From: Chryseobacterium sp. ON_d1
GTDB lineage: Bacteria > Bacteroidota > Bacteroidia > Flavobacteriales > Weeksellaceae
Assembly: GCF_006829085.1 (NCBI RefSeq)
Contig: NZ_BJTC01000021.1
Location: 1 to 61,368, forward strand
DNA length: 61,368 nucleotides
Reading direction: 5' to 3'
Every line of letters begins with the position of its first letter. Within the stretch, counting starts at the first letter, position 1. The notes beneath the pieces were generated by a model. The model was not told the DNA's origin, did not search any database, and saw only the letters and a list, made by a program, of their open reading frames with translations. Of the stretch, positions 7,815-16,665 are shown piece by piece. The translations under genes were made by a program, and so were the position numbers.

Positions 7815-8189
7815 TTAACGTTTTAATTCTTCACCTAATTTCCTTTTATAAGCAGAGGTTACTTTCAAAATTTCACTGGCTTCGTTAATAAGAATATCTA
7901 AATTTTCTTTTTTTAGTATATGGGGTTCATCTATTAACTCCAGCCAGAATAAAGTTTCGTCAGCTTCTTCTACAACAATGCATATTTTGGAATATTTTTC
8001 TTTGGTAGATCTGGCTCTGCACATTGCTCTATAGTTGCTTGCTGTGGATGAAACAGATCTGAAAACTTGTTTCCTTATATTTGATATTTTATCAGAATAT
8101 GAAATATCAGACAACTCATTAATGATTGCAATGGTTAAAGATTTAGTCTTTTGTGCAAACATCTGGTTGTAGTTGTTGTCCGTAATCAT
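7815..8189 (-). CDS. Four-helix bundle protein (23S rRNA intervening-sequence protein family)
   Basis: 124 aa, all-helical. Features are FRSVSSTASNYRAMCRA in the centre and IVVEEADETLFWLELI after it, matching the S23/IVP-type four-helix bundle family. Members are short and often occur as chromosomal genes with no rRNA insertion nearby. The biochemical role is unclear. It lies between the oligopeptidase gene and a 112-aa hypothetical gene on the same strand. Confidence 0.88.
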   Translation of the reverse strand: MITDNNYNQMFAQKTKSLTIAIINELSDISYSDKISNIRKQVFRSVSSTASNYRAMCRARSTKEKYSKICIVVEEADETLFWLELIDEPHILKKENLDILINEASEILKVTSAYKRKLGEELKR

Positions 8190-8220
8190 ATCAATTATCT
8201 TTTATCAATTATCATTTATC
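8188..8220. repeat. AT-rich dispersed repeat (TATCAATTATC-rich) overlapping the 3' end of the peptidase gene
   Basis: Three tandem copies of a TTATCAATTATC-like unit span the end of the oligopeptidase gene and the start of the next gene. Confidence 0.4.
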
Positions 8221-10247
8221 TTTAACAGAAACGCATACTCCAATGCATCTTCTTTCAGAGATTCAAATCTTCCGCTTGCTCCTCCATGTCCGGAACTCAT
8301 GTCGGTTTTAAAGACTAAAATATTATTGTCTGTCTTTAGTTCTCTAAGTTTTGCCGTCCATTTGGCAGGTTCCCAATACTGCACCTGTGAATCGTGGAAT
8401 CCTGTTGTGATAAGCATATGTGGATAGTCTTTAGCTTCTACATTATCATAGGGAGAGTAATCTTTCATGTAATGGTAATATTCCTCATCATTCGGATTTC
8501 CCCATTCATCATATTCTCCGGTAGTCAAAGGGATGGTATCATCTAACATGGTCGTAACAACATCTACGAAAGGAACCTGTGCTACGATTCCGTTGAATAG
8601 CTGAGGCTCATAGTTGACCACGGCACCTACCAACAGACCTCCGGCACTTCCTCCCATCGCGTACATATGTCTCGATGAAGTATAATTTTCTTTGATTAAA
8701 TGTTTTCCTGCATCTATAAAATCAAAGAATGTATTTTTCTTGAATAACATTTTTCCGTCCTCATACCATTCTCTTCCCAAATACTCTCCACCACGGATGT
8801 GAGCAATGGCATAAATAAAGCCTCTGTCAAGAATAGATAATCTTACATTGGAAAAGCTGGCATCTACAGTATGTCCATAACTTCCATATCCATACAGAAG
8901 AAGTGGAGTGTCAGCTGATTTTTTGGTGTCTTTATGGTAGACTAATGAAATAGGAACTTTTACTTTTCCGTCTCTGGAATCTGCCCATATTCTTTCTGAA
9001 ATATAATTTTCAGGGATGAATTTTCCACCCAGAACTTCCTGCTGTTTCAGTAGTTTTGTGGTCTTTTCCTTCATGTTATACTCATAGGTAGAGCTTGGCT
9101 GTGTAAGAGACGTATAGCCATAACGTAAGATCTCTGTATCAAATTCCAGATTGATCCCAATATAAGCGGTATAAGTTGGATCTGAAAAAGGTAGATAGTA
9201 AGACTCCTTAGTTTTCTCATCAATGATTTTGATCTGAAGCAGTCCTTTTTCTCTTTCTTCAAGAACCAGGTAGTCCTTAAAAATTTCAAAACCTTCCAGT
9301 AAAACTTCTGCGCGGTGCGGAATAACGTCTATCCAGTTTTCCATCCCACAGTTATCTATTTTTGTTTTTACAATCTTGAAGTTGATCGCATCATCAGCAT
9401 TGGTAATGATGTAAAATTCGTCCTCGTAATGCTCTACTGAATATTCAAGGTCATCTATTCTTGGCTGGATCACTGTCCATTCAGCAAATACATTATCAGA
9501 AGGGATAAAACGGTGCTCATCAGAAATAGTACTTGAGCTGGCAATGAAAATATACTCTAAAGATTTTGTCTTAAATACATTGACGTCAAACGTGTCATCC
9601 TCTTCGTGGAAGATCAGGATATCTTCTGCTGAATCTGTTCCCAATTGATGTCTGTACACCTGGAATGCACGAAGGCTTTTATCTTTTCTGATATAAAAAA
9701 CATGCTGGTTGTCATTCGCCCATACTGCTTTTCCTGTTGTGTTCAGGATAGTATCGGGAAGGATTTCACCGGTCTTTAAGTTTTTAAAATTAAGGGTGTA
9801 AATTCTTCTTCCCACGTCATCCGACGAAAAAGATGCCAGTTCGTTGTTTGGGCTTACGGCTACACTTCCTACTTCAAAAAAATCTTTGCCTTCTGCCAGA
9901 GTATTAACGTCAAGTACGATTTCCTCTTCGTTGTCGAGGCTCTTATGCTTTCTGCAGAAAATAGGATATTCCTTGCCTTCTTCATAACGCACAATATACC
10001 AGTACTCATTAAAGAAATAAGGAAGGGATTCGTCATCCTTTTTATACCGTGCTTTCATCTCTTCGAACAGCTCTTCCTGAAGAGCTTCAGTATCTTTCAT
10101 GATGAATTCCTCGTAAGCATTTTCTTCTTCAATATATTGGATGACTTCAGGGTTTTCCCTTTCATTCAGCCAGAAGTAATTATCAATCCTTTTATCACCG
10201 TGGGTTTCTAATATTTTTTCTATTTTTTTTGCCTGTGGAACTTTCAT
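8205..10247 (-). CDS. ptrB: S9 family peptidase, oligopeptidase B-like
   Basis: 680 aa from the ATG at 10247; an upstream ATG at 10280 would add 11 residues without family similarity. The N-terminus (KILETHGDKRIDNYFWL) and beta-propeller region match prolyl oligopeptidase/oligopeptidase B. The C-terminal alpha/beta hydrolase domain has the nucleophile Ser534 in GGSAGG, a downstream Asp-containing segment and a His in SSGHGGASGR near the end. It cleaves short peptides, in oligopeptidase B after Arg/Lys; specificity here is inferred. There is no signal peptide, so it should be cytoplasmic. A -7 box at 10348-10355 supports its own promoter. Confidence 0.88.
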   Translation of the reverse strand: MKVPQAKKIEKILETHGDKRIDNYFWLNERENPEVIQYIEEENAYEEFIMKDTEALQEELFEEMKARYKKDDESLPYFFNEYWYIVRYEEGKEYPIFCRKHKSLDNEEEIVLDVNTLAEGKDFFEVGSVAVSPNNELASFSSDDVGRRIYTLNFKNLKTGEILPDTILNTTGKAVWANDNQHVFYIRKDKSLRAFQVYRHQLGTDSAEDILIFHEEDDTFDVNVFKTKSLEYIFIASSSTISDEHRFIPSDNVFAEWTVIQPRIDDLEYSVEHYEDEFYIITNADDAINFKIVKTKIDNCGMENWIDVIPHRAEVLLEGFEIFKDYLVLEEREKGLLQIKIIDEKTKESYYLPFSDPTYTAYIGINLEFDTEILRYGYTSLTQPSSTYEYNMKEKTTKLLKQQEVLGGKFIPENYISERIWADSRDGKVKVPISLVYHKDTKKSADTPLLLYGYGSYGHTVDASFSNVRLSILDRGFIYAIAHIRGGEYLGREWYEDGKMLFKKNTFFDFIDAGKHLIKENYTSSRHMYAMGGSAGGLLVGAVVNYEPQLFNGIVAQVPFVDVVTTMLDDTIPLTTGEYDEWGNPNDEEYYHYMKDYSPYDNVEAKDYPHMLITTGFHDSQVQYWEPAKWTAKLRELKTDNNILVFKTDMSSGHGGASGRFESLKEDALEYAFLLKINDN

Positions 10248-10347
10248 CCGGATATTTTGGTTTTTTTTATAGAGCAGCATCTGTCTGCACTTTTCTTCTG
10301 AAAGTAAGCGGTTTACACAGATGTCTTGTTCAATGTTAATTTTTGTT

Positions 10348-10355
10348 CAAATTTA
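10348..10355 (-). promoter_or_regulatory. -7 box (TAAATTTG) of the oligopeptidase gene
   Basis: An exact TAnnTTTG on the minus strand, about 95 nt before the chosen ATG and just after the hemD terminator. No clear -33 element. Confidence 0.45.
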
Positions 10356-10357
10356 GG

Positions 10358-10395
10358 TAAAAAAAAACCATCTTCCCTTTATTGAAAAGATGGTT
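10358..10395 (-). terminator. Intrinsic terminator of the hemD transcript
   Basis: Stem AACCATCTT / AAGATGGTT (10366-10395), followed on the minus strand by nine T. It lies 22 nt after the hemD stop. Confidence 0.88.
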
Positions 10396-10417
10396 GATTG
10401 TATTTTTATAGTAAAGA

Positions 10418-11161
10418 CTATTTGTGAAGTGCTTTAATATACTTTTCCAGGGCCATTGTCATTGAAGGAGTTTCCTTCGTAGGCGCCATTAAATCTACTT
10501 TTAATCCCGCTTCTTCTGCAGCTGCCAAAGTCGTGTTTCCAAAAACTCCGATTTTGGTTTCTTCCTGCTTGAAGTCAGGGAAATTTTGTTGCAGTGATTT
10601 GATCCCCTGCGGGCTGAAGAATATCAACATGTCATAATCTTTGACATTGATATCCGTAAGGTCGCTGCATACGGTACGGTACATGATTGCTCTTGTCCAG
10701 TCTACATTAGATGCATCCATGGTTTTTACAATATCCGGGCTTAAAACATCTGAAGATGGCAACAGATATTTTTCAGTTGGAAACTTTTTGAAAAGAGGAA
10801 GCAGGTCTGAGAAATTTTTCTCCCCAAAGCTGATTTTTCTTTTCCTGTACACAATATGCTTTTGAAGATAGTTGGCAATTGCTTCCGACTGGCAGATGTA
10901 TCTCATCGTATCCGGAACAGCAAAACGCAATTCCTCTGCTAGTCTGAAGTAATGGTCAATCGCATTTTTACTGGTAAAAATAATACCGGTATACTGCGTC
11001 AGATCTATTTTCTGTGTTCTGAGCTCTTTATTGTCAACTCCTTCGACGTGGATAAATGGACGGAAATCAATCTTTATTTTTTCCTTCTTCGCTATATCCA
11101 GATATGGAGAAGACTCACTAGGCGCTGGTTGAGAAACCAATATAGACTTTATTCTCATCAT
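10418..11161 (-). CDS. hemD: Uroporphyrinogen-III synthase
   Basis: 247 aa with the HemD two-lobe pattern. It has RIKSILVSQPAP at the start, IIFTSKNAIDHYF in lobe one, YLLPSSDVLSPDI in the middle, and MLIFFSPQGIKSLQQNF and VFGNTTLAAAEEAGL near the end. The enzyme cyclises hydroxymethylbilane to uroporphyrinogen III in tetrapyrrole synthesis. HemD is poorly conserved, but this layout is typical. It is preceded by the DUF4271 gene 9 nt upstream, so the two are probably cotranscribed; a strong terminator follows. Confidence 0.9.
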   Translation of the reverse strand: MMRIKSILVSQPAPSESSPYLDIAKKEKIKIDFRPFIHVEGVDNKELRTQKIDLTQYTGIIFTSKNAIDHYFRLAEELRFAVPDTMRYICQSEAIANYLQKHIVYRKRKISFGEKNFSDLLPLFKKFPTEKYLLPSSDVLSPDIVKTMDASNVDWTRAIMYRTVCSDLTDINVKDYDMLIFFSPQGIKSLQQNFPDFKQEETKIGVFGNTTLAAAEEAGLKVDLMAPTKETPSMTMALEKYIKALHK

Positions 11162-11170
11162 TGACTTTTA

Positions 11171-11839
11171 TTAAAAAAATAACAACTTCCAAAGCAATAA
11201 TAATGGTGCGATTTGGAGGGTGCAAATATACAAAAATTTATAATACCATTTCTCTGGAAGAATCTTGTTCTTGTGAAATAAATAGAAAAAAACTTTGAAA
11301 ATGAATACAAAAGAAAAGAAGCAGAAATAATATAAAAACATTTTATTTCTGTCTATCGGGAAGTAATAATGGGCTACACAAAGAATGATCAGTAAAAATG
11401 AAAGAATGAAATAAAACTTTGTGGAGGTAAAATAAAAAATAGTCCATTTTTTTCCATCCCCTATACTTTGATAAAATAAAAAACCTAATGTTGATTTTAT
11501 GAGATAAAAAAATAGCACTGCCAGCAAAGTATATCCGAATTTATTAAGCTGATAGCCTAAAAGCTGAAGATCGGCAATAAATTTAGGCACAATAGGGATA
11601 TACTGTGAAATTAGTACAGAAAGAGTAAGGGTAGTGACACAGGAAGTGATAATCCAGCTGGGAAGGTTGTTACTTGCATCAAAATATTTCTGAAGCAGAA
11701 AATCTTTGAGACTGGCATCTCTCTCTATAACGTTCATCATAAAAACGTATAAAAATATACAGCCTACAAGAATAAAGATTACCCAATCATTGTTCTCAGG
11801 TATTCTTACGTGATTGATGAAGTGTTGTGATGATGGCAA
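11171..11839 (-). CDS. DUF4271 integral membrane protein
   Basis: 222 aa with about six or seven hydrophobic segments (for example near 18-36, 60-80, 98-116, 140-158, 168-188 and 200-220). The N-terminal NHVRIPENNDWVIFILVG fits DUF4271, a flavobacterial family usually encoded next to hemD. The predicted start is TTG at 11839; the next Met is at about 34 within a membrane segment, so TTG is preferred. Function unknown; the pairing with hemD hints at a haem-related or simply shared transcript. Confidence 0.85.
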   Translation of the reverse strand: MPSSQHFINHVRIPENNDWVIFILVGCIFLYVFMMNVIERDASLKDFLLQKYFDASNNLPSWIITSCVTTLTLSVLISQYIPIVPKFIADLQLLGYQLNKFGYTLLAVLFFYLIKSTLGFLFYQSIGDGKKWTIFYFTSTKFYFILSFLLIILCVAHYYFPIDRNKMFLYYFCFFSFVFIFKVFFYLFHKNKILPEKWYYKFLYICTLQIAPLLLLWKLLFF

Positions 11840-12060
11840 AATTTAAGTTTTTTATTTATTATTTAACTTCAATATAACACAGCCCGGCACAGATTTTCCT
11901 GTCAGATCCATGAATTTGCAGTTAAAATATTTGCTCTCACCGATTTTACGTACTGTTCAGATCTGTTGAATAAAAGTTTCTGTTTCATCCGCTCAATCCC
12001 TGAGAAATATTTTTGCAAAATTATAGATTATTTTGTATAAAATAAAAAGGTTAAATAAAC
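11840..12060. other. Divergent intergenic region without recognised genes
   Basis: AT-rich spacer between the divergent DUF4271 and dpm-like genes. Apart from the -7 box at 12061 I see no RNA gene or strong hairpin. Confidence 0.5.
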
Positions 12061-12068
12061 TATCTTTG
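12061..12068 (+). promoter_or_regulatory. -7 box (TATCTTTG) of the dpm-DUF4296-tgt-lpt operon
   Basis: An exact TAnnTTTG, 9 nt before the ATG at 12078. It lies inside the N-terminal extension of the longest reading frame (TTG at 12033), which argues against that start. Confidence 0.6.
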
Positions 12069-12077
12069 CAAACTGAA

Positions 12078-12794
12078 ATGAAAAAACTCGTCATCATCCC
12101 AACGTATAACGAAAAGGAAAATATTGAAAATATTATTTCCGCAGTTTTTGCATTGGAGGATGACTTTCATATCTTAGTGGTGGATGATACTTCTCCAGAT
12201 GGAACAGCAGAGGTTGTAAAAGAATTACAGAAGCAATATCCACATTATCTCCACCTGTCGGTAAGGCATGTGAAAGATGGGTTGGGAAAGGCATATATTC
12301 ACGGATTTAAATGGGCTATTGAAAATAAGTACGACTATATTTTTGAAATGGATGCCGATTTTTCACATAATCCAAATGATCTGCCTAAGCTGTTTGAAGC
12401 ATGTATCAATGCTGATATGGCAATCGGTTCCCGTTACTCAAAAGGAGTGAACGTAGTGAACTGGCCTATGGGAAGGGTATTGCTCTCTTACTTCGCATCA
12501 AAATATGTAAGGTTTGTATTGGGACTGCCTATTCATGATACCACAGCAGGCTTTGTCTGTTTTTCAAGAAAAGTGTTGGAGGAAATAGGGCTGGACAATG
12601 TAAAACTGAAAGGATATGGATTTCAGATAGAAATGAAATTCAGAGCATTTAAAAAAGGTTTCAGAATTGTGGAAGTTCCTATTATATTTACCAACAGAAT
12701 TTTAGGAGAAAGCAAAATGAACGGCGGAATAATCCATGAAGCTGTTTTTGGAGTATTGAACTTAAAATGGAAATCAATCATCAACAGATTATGA
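12078..12794 (+). CDS. Polyprenol monophosphomannose synthase-like glycosyltransferase (GT2, DPM1 type)
   Basis: 238 aa from ATG 12078. GT-A fold with IIPTYNEKENI (7-17), the nucleotide-binding pair Asp36-Asp37 in VVDDTSPDGT and the metal site DADFSHNP (Asp92, Asp94). The segment DTTAGFVCFSRKVLE is typical of dolichol/polyprenol-phosphate mannosyltransferases. It probably transfers a sugar from GDP-mannose or a related donor to a polyprenyl phosphate at the inner membrane. It has no membrane anchor of its own. It starts a four-gene operon; the next gene overlaps its stop (ATGA). Confidence 0.9.
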   Translation: MKKLVIIPTYNEKENIENIISAVFALEDDFHILVVDDTSPDGTAEVVKELQKQYPHYLHLSVRHVKDGLGKAYIHGFKWAIENKYDYIFEMDADFSHNPNDLPKLFEACINADMAIGSRYSKGVNVVNWPMGRVLLSYFASKYVRFVLGLPIHDTTAGFVCFSRKVLEEIGLDNVKLKGYGFQIEMKFRAFKKGFRIVEVPIIFTNRILGESKMNGGIIHEAVFGVLNLKWKSIINRL

Positions 12795-13168
12795 AACTGA
12801 TGAAAAAGCTAATCTTTATTTTCGTTTTACTGAGCCTGTTTTCGTGTGGTGATTATATTGATAAGCCTAAAAACCTGATCGATAAAGATATGATGGCAGA
12901 AATCATTGCCGATCTTGCGATCAATGATCAGGCTATCTTTGTATACCCTGACAAAAACATGGAAGCAGGTACAAGAGCTGTCCTGAAGTCACATAACGTA
13001 AAACCTGATGACTTTGTAGACAGTTTCAAATACTATGTAATTAAAGAAGAAATGGATGGGATTGCCAATGATGCTCAGGAAAAATTGCTGAAGAAAGATC
13101 CCAAAGCAGAAAAATATGTAAAGGATAAACAGAAAGAAAGTGGTCCTGTAACACCTTTGGTAAGGTAA
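12791..13168 (+). CDS. DUF4296 lipoprotein
   Basis: 125 aa from ATG 12791, which overlaps the preceding TGA stop; Met at 12800 is also possible. A lipoprotein signal ends at lipobox LFSC (Cys19). The mature part has KNLIDKDMMAEIIADLAINDQA and FKYYVIKEEMDGI, the DUF4296 pattern in which short lipoproteins carry a conserved PxxLI-x-EDMxxI start. Function unknown. In flavobacteria it lies beside tgt and the lpt permease gene, as here, which suggests an envelope role. Confidence 0.85.
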   Translation: MKLMKKLIFIFVLLSLFSCGDYIDKPKNLIDKDMMAEIIADLAINDQAIFVYPDKNMEAGTRAVLKSHNVKPDDFVDSFKYYVIKEEMDGIANDAQEKLLKKDPKAEKYVKDKQKESGPVTPLVR

Positions 13169-13235
13169 AGTGTCACCGGAGTTTCTGTCCTGCAGAAAGT
13201 CACTGAGAAAAACAGTGTATCAAAAAAGTATAGAG

Positions 13236-14366
13236 ATGAAATTTTTTAATATAGAAAAAACCTCTGAAGGAAAAGCCAGAGCAGGGGAAATTACCACAGA
13301 TCACGGGAAGGTTCAAACGCCTATTTTTATGCCTGTGGGAACTGTTGCAAGTGTGAAAACAGTTCATCAGAGAGAATTAAAAGAAGACATTAAAGCCCAG
13401 ATCATTCTGGGAAATACCTATCACCTTTATCTTCGTCCTGGAATGGAAACGATGCAGGATGCAGGTGGTTTACACAAATTCATGAACTGGGACCTTCCTA
13501 TTCTTACCGATTCCGGAGGTTTTCAGGTTTTTTCTCTGGCCAGTAACAGAAAGATGACGGAAGAAGGGGCAAGATTCAAATCTCATATCGATGGAAGTTA
13601 TCACATGTTTTCTCCTGAGAGATCAATGGAAATTCAAAGACAGATCGGAGCCGATATTTTTATGGCTTTCGATGAATGTACTCCTTATCCATGCGAATAT
13701 AACCAGGCAAAATCATCTATGGAGCTCACCCATCGCTGGCTGAAAAGATGTATTGAATGGACAGATAATAATCCCGAATTATACGGACACAAGCAAAGAC
13801 TTTTCCCGATTGTTCAGGGATCTACTTACTCCGATCTCAGAAAAATCTCTGCAGAAGTGATTTCTGAAGCAGGAGCAGAAGGAAACGCCATTGGAGGACT
13901 TTCCGTTGGAGAGCCTGAAGAAGAAATGTACAGAATTACAGATGAAGTGACAGATATCCTTCCGAAAGAAAAACCAAGATACCTGATGGGAGTGGGTACT
14001 CCATGGAATATCCTGGAGTCTATCGGACTGGGAATTGATATGATGGATTGTGTAATGCCGACAAGAAATGCAAGAAATGCAATGCTTTTCACATGGCAGG
14101 GGGTGATGAATCTTAAAAATGAAAAATGGAAGCGTGATTTTTCGCCTCTGGATGAATTTGGGACCAGTTTTGTAGATCGTGAATATTCAAAAGCGTATCT
14201 TCGTCACCTGTTTGTATCTAAAGAATACCTGGCAAAACAGATTGCTTCAATTCATAATCTTGCATTCTACCTGGATTTGGTAAAAGTAGCAAGAGAACAT
14301 ATTATTGCCGGAGATTTCTATGAATGGAAAAACTCAGTGGTGCCGGTTCTTAGACAAAGACTGTAA
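13236..14366 (+). CDS. tgt: tRNA-guanine(34) transglycosylase (queuine/preQ1 insertion)
   Basis: 376 aa from ATG 13236; the 22 residues read upstream are not family-like. It exchanges G34 for preQ1 in the anticodon of NAU/NAC-decoding tRNAs. Visible are ILGNTYHLYLRPG, LTDSGGFQVFSLA with an active-site Asp, the GGLSVGEP substrate loop and DCVMPTRNARNA. Notably, the usual zinc motif CxCxxC before YSRAYLRHL is absent: the region reads DEFGTSFVDREYSKAYLRHL, with no Cys, while the His in IHNLAFYL remains. This is probably a lineage trait. It is cotranscribed with DUF4296 and the lpt permease gene. Confidence 0.93.
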   Translation: MKFFNIEKTSEGKARAGEITTDHGKVQTPIFMPVGTVASVKTVHQRELKEDIKAQIILGNTYHLYLRPGMETMQDAGGLHKFMNWDLPILTDSGGFQVFSLASNRKMTEEGARFKSHIDGSYHMFSPERSMEIQRQIGADIFMAFDECTPYPCEYNQAKSSMELTHRWLKRCIEWTDNNPELYGHKQRLFPIVQGSTYSDLRKISAEVISEAGAEGNAIGGLSVGEPEEEMYRITDEVTDILPKEKPRYLMGVGTPWNILESIGLGIDMMDCVMPTRNARNAMLFTWQGVMNLKNEKWKRDFSPLDEFGTSFVDREYSKAYLRHLFVSKEYLAKQIASIHNLAFYLDLVKVAREHIIAGDFYEWKNSVVPVLRQRL

Positions 14367-14372
14367 GAGAGT

Positions 14373-15485
14373 ATGCTTAAAATTGTAGACAGATATATCA
14401 TTAAAAAATACCTTGGAACGTTCAGTTTCATGTTGGTATTGTTGTCTATAGTCGTATTGGTAATTGATGTTCAGCAGAAGATTCCAAGGATAGAAAATGC
14501 GAAAGCCATTGATCCGAAGCTGGATCTGATGTATTTCCTTGTTCATTTTTATCCGTTCTGGATTATCAATCTTGTGGTGACCTTTCTTTCCATTCTGGTT
14601 TTTATTTCGGTGATCTATTTTACTTCCAGAATGGCAAATAATACCGAAATTGTTGCCATTATCAGTAGTGGAGCAAGCTTTCACAGGTTTTCCAAACCTT
14701 ACCTCCTTACCTCCATTTTTATCGGTCTGATTGCTCTGGTGGTATATCATATGGTGCTGCCATGGGCTAATATCAAGAAAAATGAGCTGGAGGCCTATAC
14801 ATATAATGCAGCCAATAAAGAAAAGATTTTGGGAACGGCTCCGGCCTCCTCACAGCTGAGCAAAACAGAATACATTTTTGTTGATTCCTGGAATAAGAGA
14901 GAGAAAAGAGGATCAAGTTTCGTTTATCAGAAATATGATAAAGATAGAAAAATGACTTATGAGCTGAAAGCGAGCGAAGTATATTGGGACAAAGAAAAAA
15001 AACAGTTTGTTTTAAATAATTATTTAGAAAAAACAATCAACAGGGACAATACCGAAAAGCTGAATAACGGAATCGAATTAAGAAAAAATTATGGACATTC
15101 ACCGGAAGAACTTTTTCCTAATGAGCTTCTGGGACAAAATAAAACCACCCCCGAACTCTTAAAATTTATTGAAAGAGAAAAGGCAAGAGGAAACAGTAAC
15201 CTGAATTCTTACCTGAATGAGCTTCACCAAAGAACATCTATGCCTGTTTCGATCATTATTCTGACATTCCTGGCGCTTTCCCTGTCATCACAAAAGAAAA
15301 GAGGGGGATTGGGTATCAACCTTGCCATAGGGATTTCATTGGCTTTTATTTTCGTGTTTTCATTTGAAGCCCTAAAAGTGGTTTCTGAAAACAAAAGCTT
15401 GTCTCCGGCTGTAGCGATGTGGCTGCCCAATATGGTGTTTTTGCCACTTACGCTTTATCTTTACATTAAAAGAGCCAATCAGTAA
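14373..15485 (+). CDS. LptF/LptG family permease (lipopolysaccharide export)
   Basis: 370 aa with the YjgP/YjgQ layout. TM segments lie near 15-33, 58-82 and 105-123, a soluble jelly-roll periplasmic domain (about 130-275) follows, then three TM segments near 285-303, 310-330 and 338-358. It begins MLKIVDRYIIKKYLGTF, the characteristic start. With LptB it forms the inner-membrane complex that extracts LPS for transport. Whether it is LptF or LptG cannot be decided here. It starts 6 nt after tgt and its 3' end overlaps convergent birA by 7 nt. Confidence 0.9.
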   Translation: MLKIVDRYIIKKYLGTFSFMLVLLSIVVLVIDVQQKIPRIENAKAIDPKLDLMYFLVHFYPFWIINLVVTFLSILVFISVIYFTSRMANNTEIVAIISSGASFHRFSKPYLLTSIFIGLIALVVYHMVLPWANIKKNELEAYTYNAANKEKILGTAPASSQLSKTEYIFVDSWNKREKRGSSFVYQKYDKDRKMTYELKASEVYWDKEKKQFVLNNYLEKTINRDNTEKLNNGIELRKNYGHSPEELFPNELLGQNKTTPELLKFIEREKARGNSNLNSYLNELHQRTSMPVSIIILTFLALSLSSQKKRGGLGINLAIGISLAFIFVFSFEALKVVSENKSLSPAVAMWLPNMVFLPLTLYLYIKRANQ

Positions 15486-16192
15486 AGGAGTTTTACTTCC
15501 TTATGATAAAAGGAGCGCATTCCGTCTTCCAGCTCGATCCAAAGTTCACCTTTTTCGTCTGCATTACGGATGATGCCATTTTGTCGTTCTTTTTCAATTT
15601 CAAAGACTGATATCTGATCTTTTCTGAAAAGGTTTTTGTTAAATCCATCCAGTATTTTCTGGTCGGGAGGGATATTTTTTAGTTTTTCGCACAGATATTC
15701 ATGCAGATTCAAAGCAAGCTCTTCCAGATCAAAATGAATGCCTGTCTGCGTCAGGAGTGATCCTGCATGAGATATTTCGTCAAAATTTTCCTGAAGAATG
15801 TTAATCCCGGCTCCTATGATGAAATAATTATTTTGATTAATTTTTTTCTTTTCTATTAAAATTCCAACGATTTTTTTACCTTTAAGGATGATATCATTCG
15901 GCCACTTGATCTTTACCTCAGAGTCAGACAATTTGGCAAGGAAATCCCGGATAACCATTGCGGTATAATAATTGAATATAAAGTCGGAGCACAAGATGTT
16001 CTGAGTATTCACTGCCAGCGTATAAGCCAGATTTTTTCCGGCAGTCTGAGTCCAGATATTTCCATACTGACCACGGCCTTTAGTTTGATTAAAAGTATGA
16101 AGCCCTATAAAATTTGAATCTCCGTAAAGTAAAAACTTTGATATTTCGTCATTAGTAGAAGAACATTCTTTCAGGTAGAAGAGTTGGCTCAT
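15479..16192 (-). CDS. birA: Biotin--[acetyl-CoA-carboxylase] ligase
   Basis: 237 aa with only the catalytic and C-terminal SH3-like domains, no N-terminal HTH, so it is a group I enzyme that should not act as a repressor. Motifs are STNDEI at 12-17, the biotin/AMP loop GRGQYGNIWTQ (about 39-49) and KWPNDIILKGKKIVGILIE. It adenylates biotin and attaches it to biotin carboxyl carrier proteins. It stands alone on the minus strand, converging on the lpt permease gene with a 7-nt overlap and no terminator between. Confidence 0.92.
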   Translation of the reverse strand: MSQLFYLKECSSTNDEISKFLLYGDSNFIGLHTFNQTKGRGQYGNIWTQTAGKNLAYTLAVNTQNILCSDFIFNYYTAMVIRDFLAKLSDSEVKIKWPNDIILKGKKIVGILIEKKKINQNNYFIIGAGINILQENFDEISHAGSLLTQTGIHFDLEELALNLHEYLCEKLKNIPPDQKILDGFNKNLFRKDQISVFEIEKERQNGIIRNADEKGELWIELEDGMRSFYHKEVKLLY

Positions 16193-16251
16193 TTAAGAAA
16201 ACTTTAAGACATTAAGAGGGTAAAAGTAAGGTTAAAGTAAAGAAAAAACAA

Positions 16252-16259
16252 TAAATTTG
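16252..16259 (+). promoter_or_regulatory. -7 box (TAAATTTG) of rsfS-ftsH
   Basis: An exact TAnnTTTG, 20 nt before the rsfS ATG. The -33 region is weak (GTTAAAG). Confidence 0.55.
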
Positions 16260-16279
16260 CAGATTATAGTATTTTTTTA

Positions 16280-16645
16280 ATGAATAAAACAGCAGAAAAA
16301 CAAGCGTTAATAGATAAAATCGTTGAAGCTATCCAGGATGTAAAAGGAGAGGACATTATGATCTTTGATCTTTCCAACATCGAAAACTCCGTAGCAGAGA
16401 CGTTCGTGATATGTAGTGGAAACTCAAATACACAGGTTTCTGCATTGGCAGGGAGTGTAGAGAAAAAAGTGAGAAACGAACTGAAGGACAGACCTTGGCA
16501 TGTAGAAGGTACGGAAAATGCAATGTGGGTATTGGTAGATTATGTTTCAGTGGTGGTTCATATATTTCAAAAACAGGTACGTGAGTACTATGATATAGAA
16601 GAGCTTTGGGGTGACGCCGTCATTACCAAAATTGAAAATGAGTAA
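16280..16645 (+). CDS. rsfS: Ribosome silencing factor RsfS
   Basis: 121 aa, the usual length. Motifs are DIMIFDLSNIENSVAETFVICSG split over 25-45, RPWHVEGTENAMWVLVDY and VVVHIFQKQVREYYDIEELW. It binds ribosomal protein uL14 and keeps subunits apart when nutrients are scarce. It lies 20 nt before ftsH and they are probably cotranscribed, a common flavobacterial arrangement. Confidence 0.95.
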   Translation: MNKTAEKQALIDKIVEAIQDVKGEDIMIFDLSNIENSVAETFVICSGNSNTQVSALAGSVEKKVRNELKDRPWHVEGTENAMWVLVDYVSVVVHIFQKQVREYYDIEELWGDAVITKIENE

Positions 16646-16665
16646 TAAAATTTTAAAAAGTTTAA

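Noticed and set aside
12033..12077. Upstream TTG start for the dpm-like gene
   Set aside because: The extension overlaps the -7 box and lacks family similarity; ATG 12078 starts the conserved MKKLVIIPTYNE.
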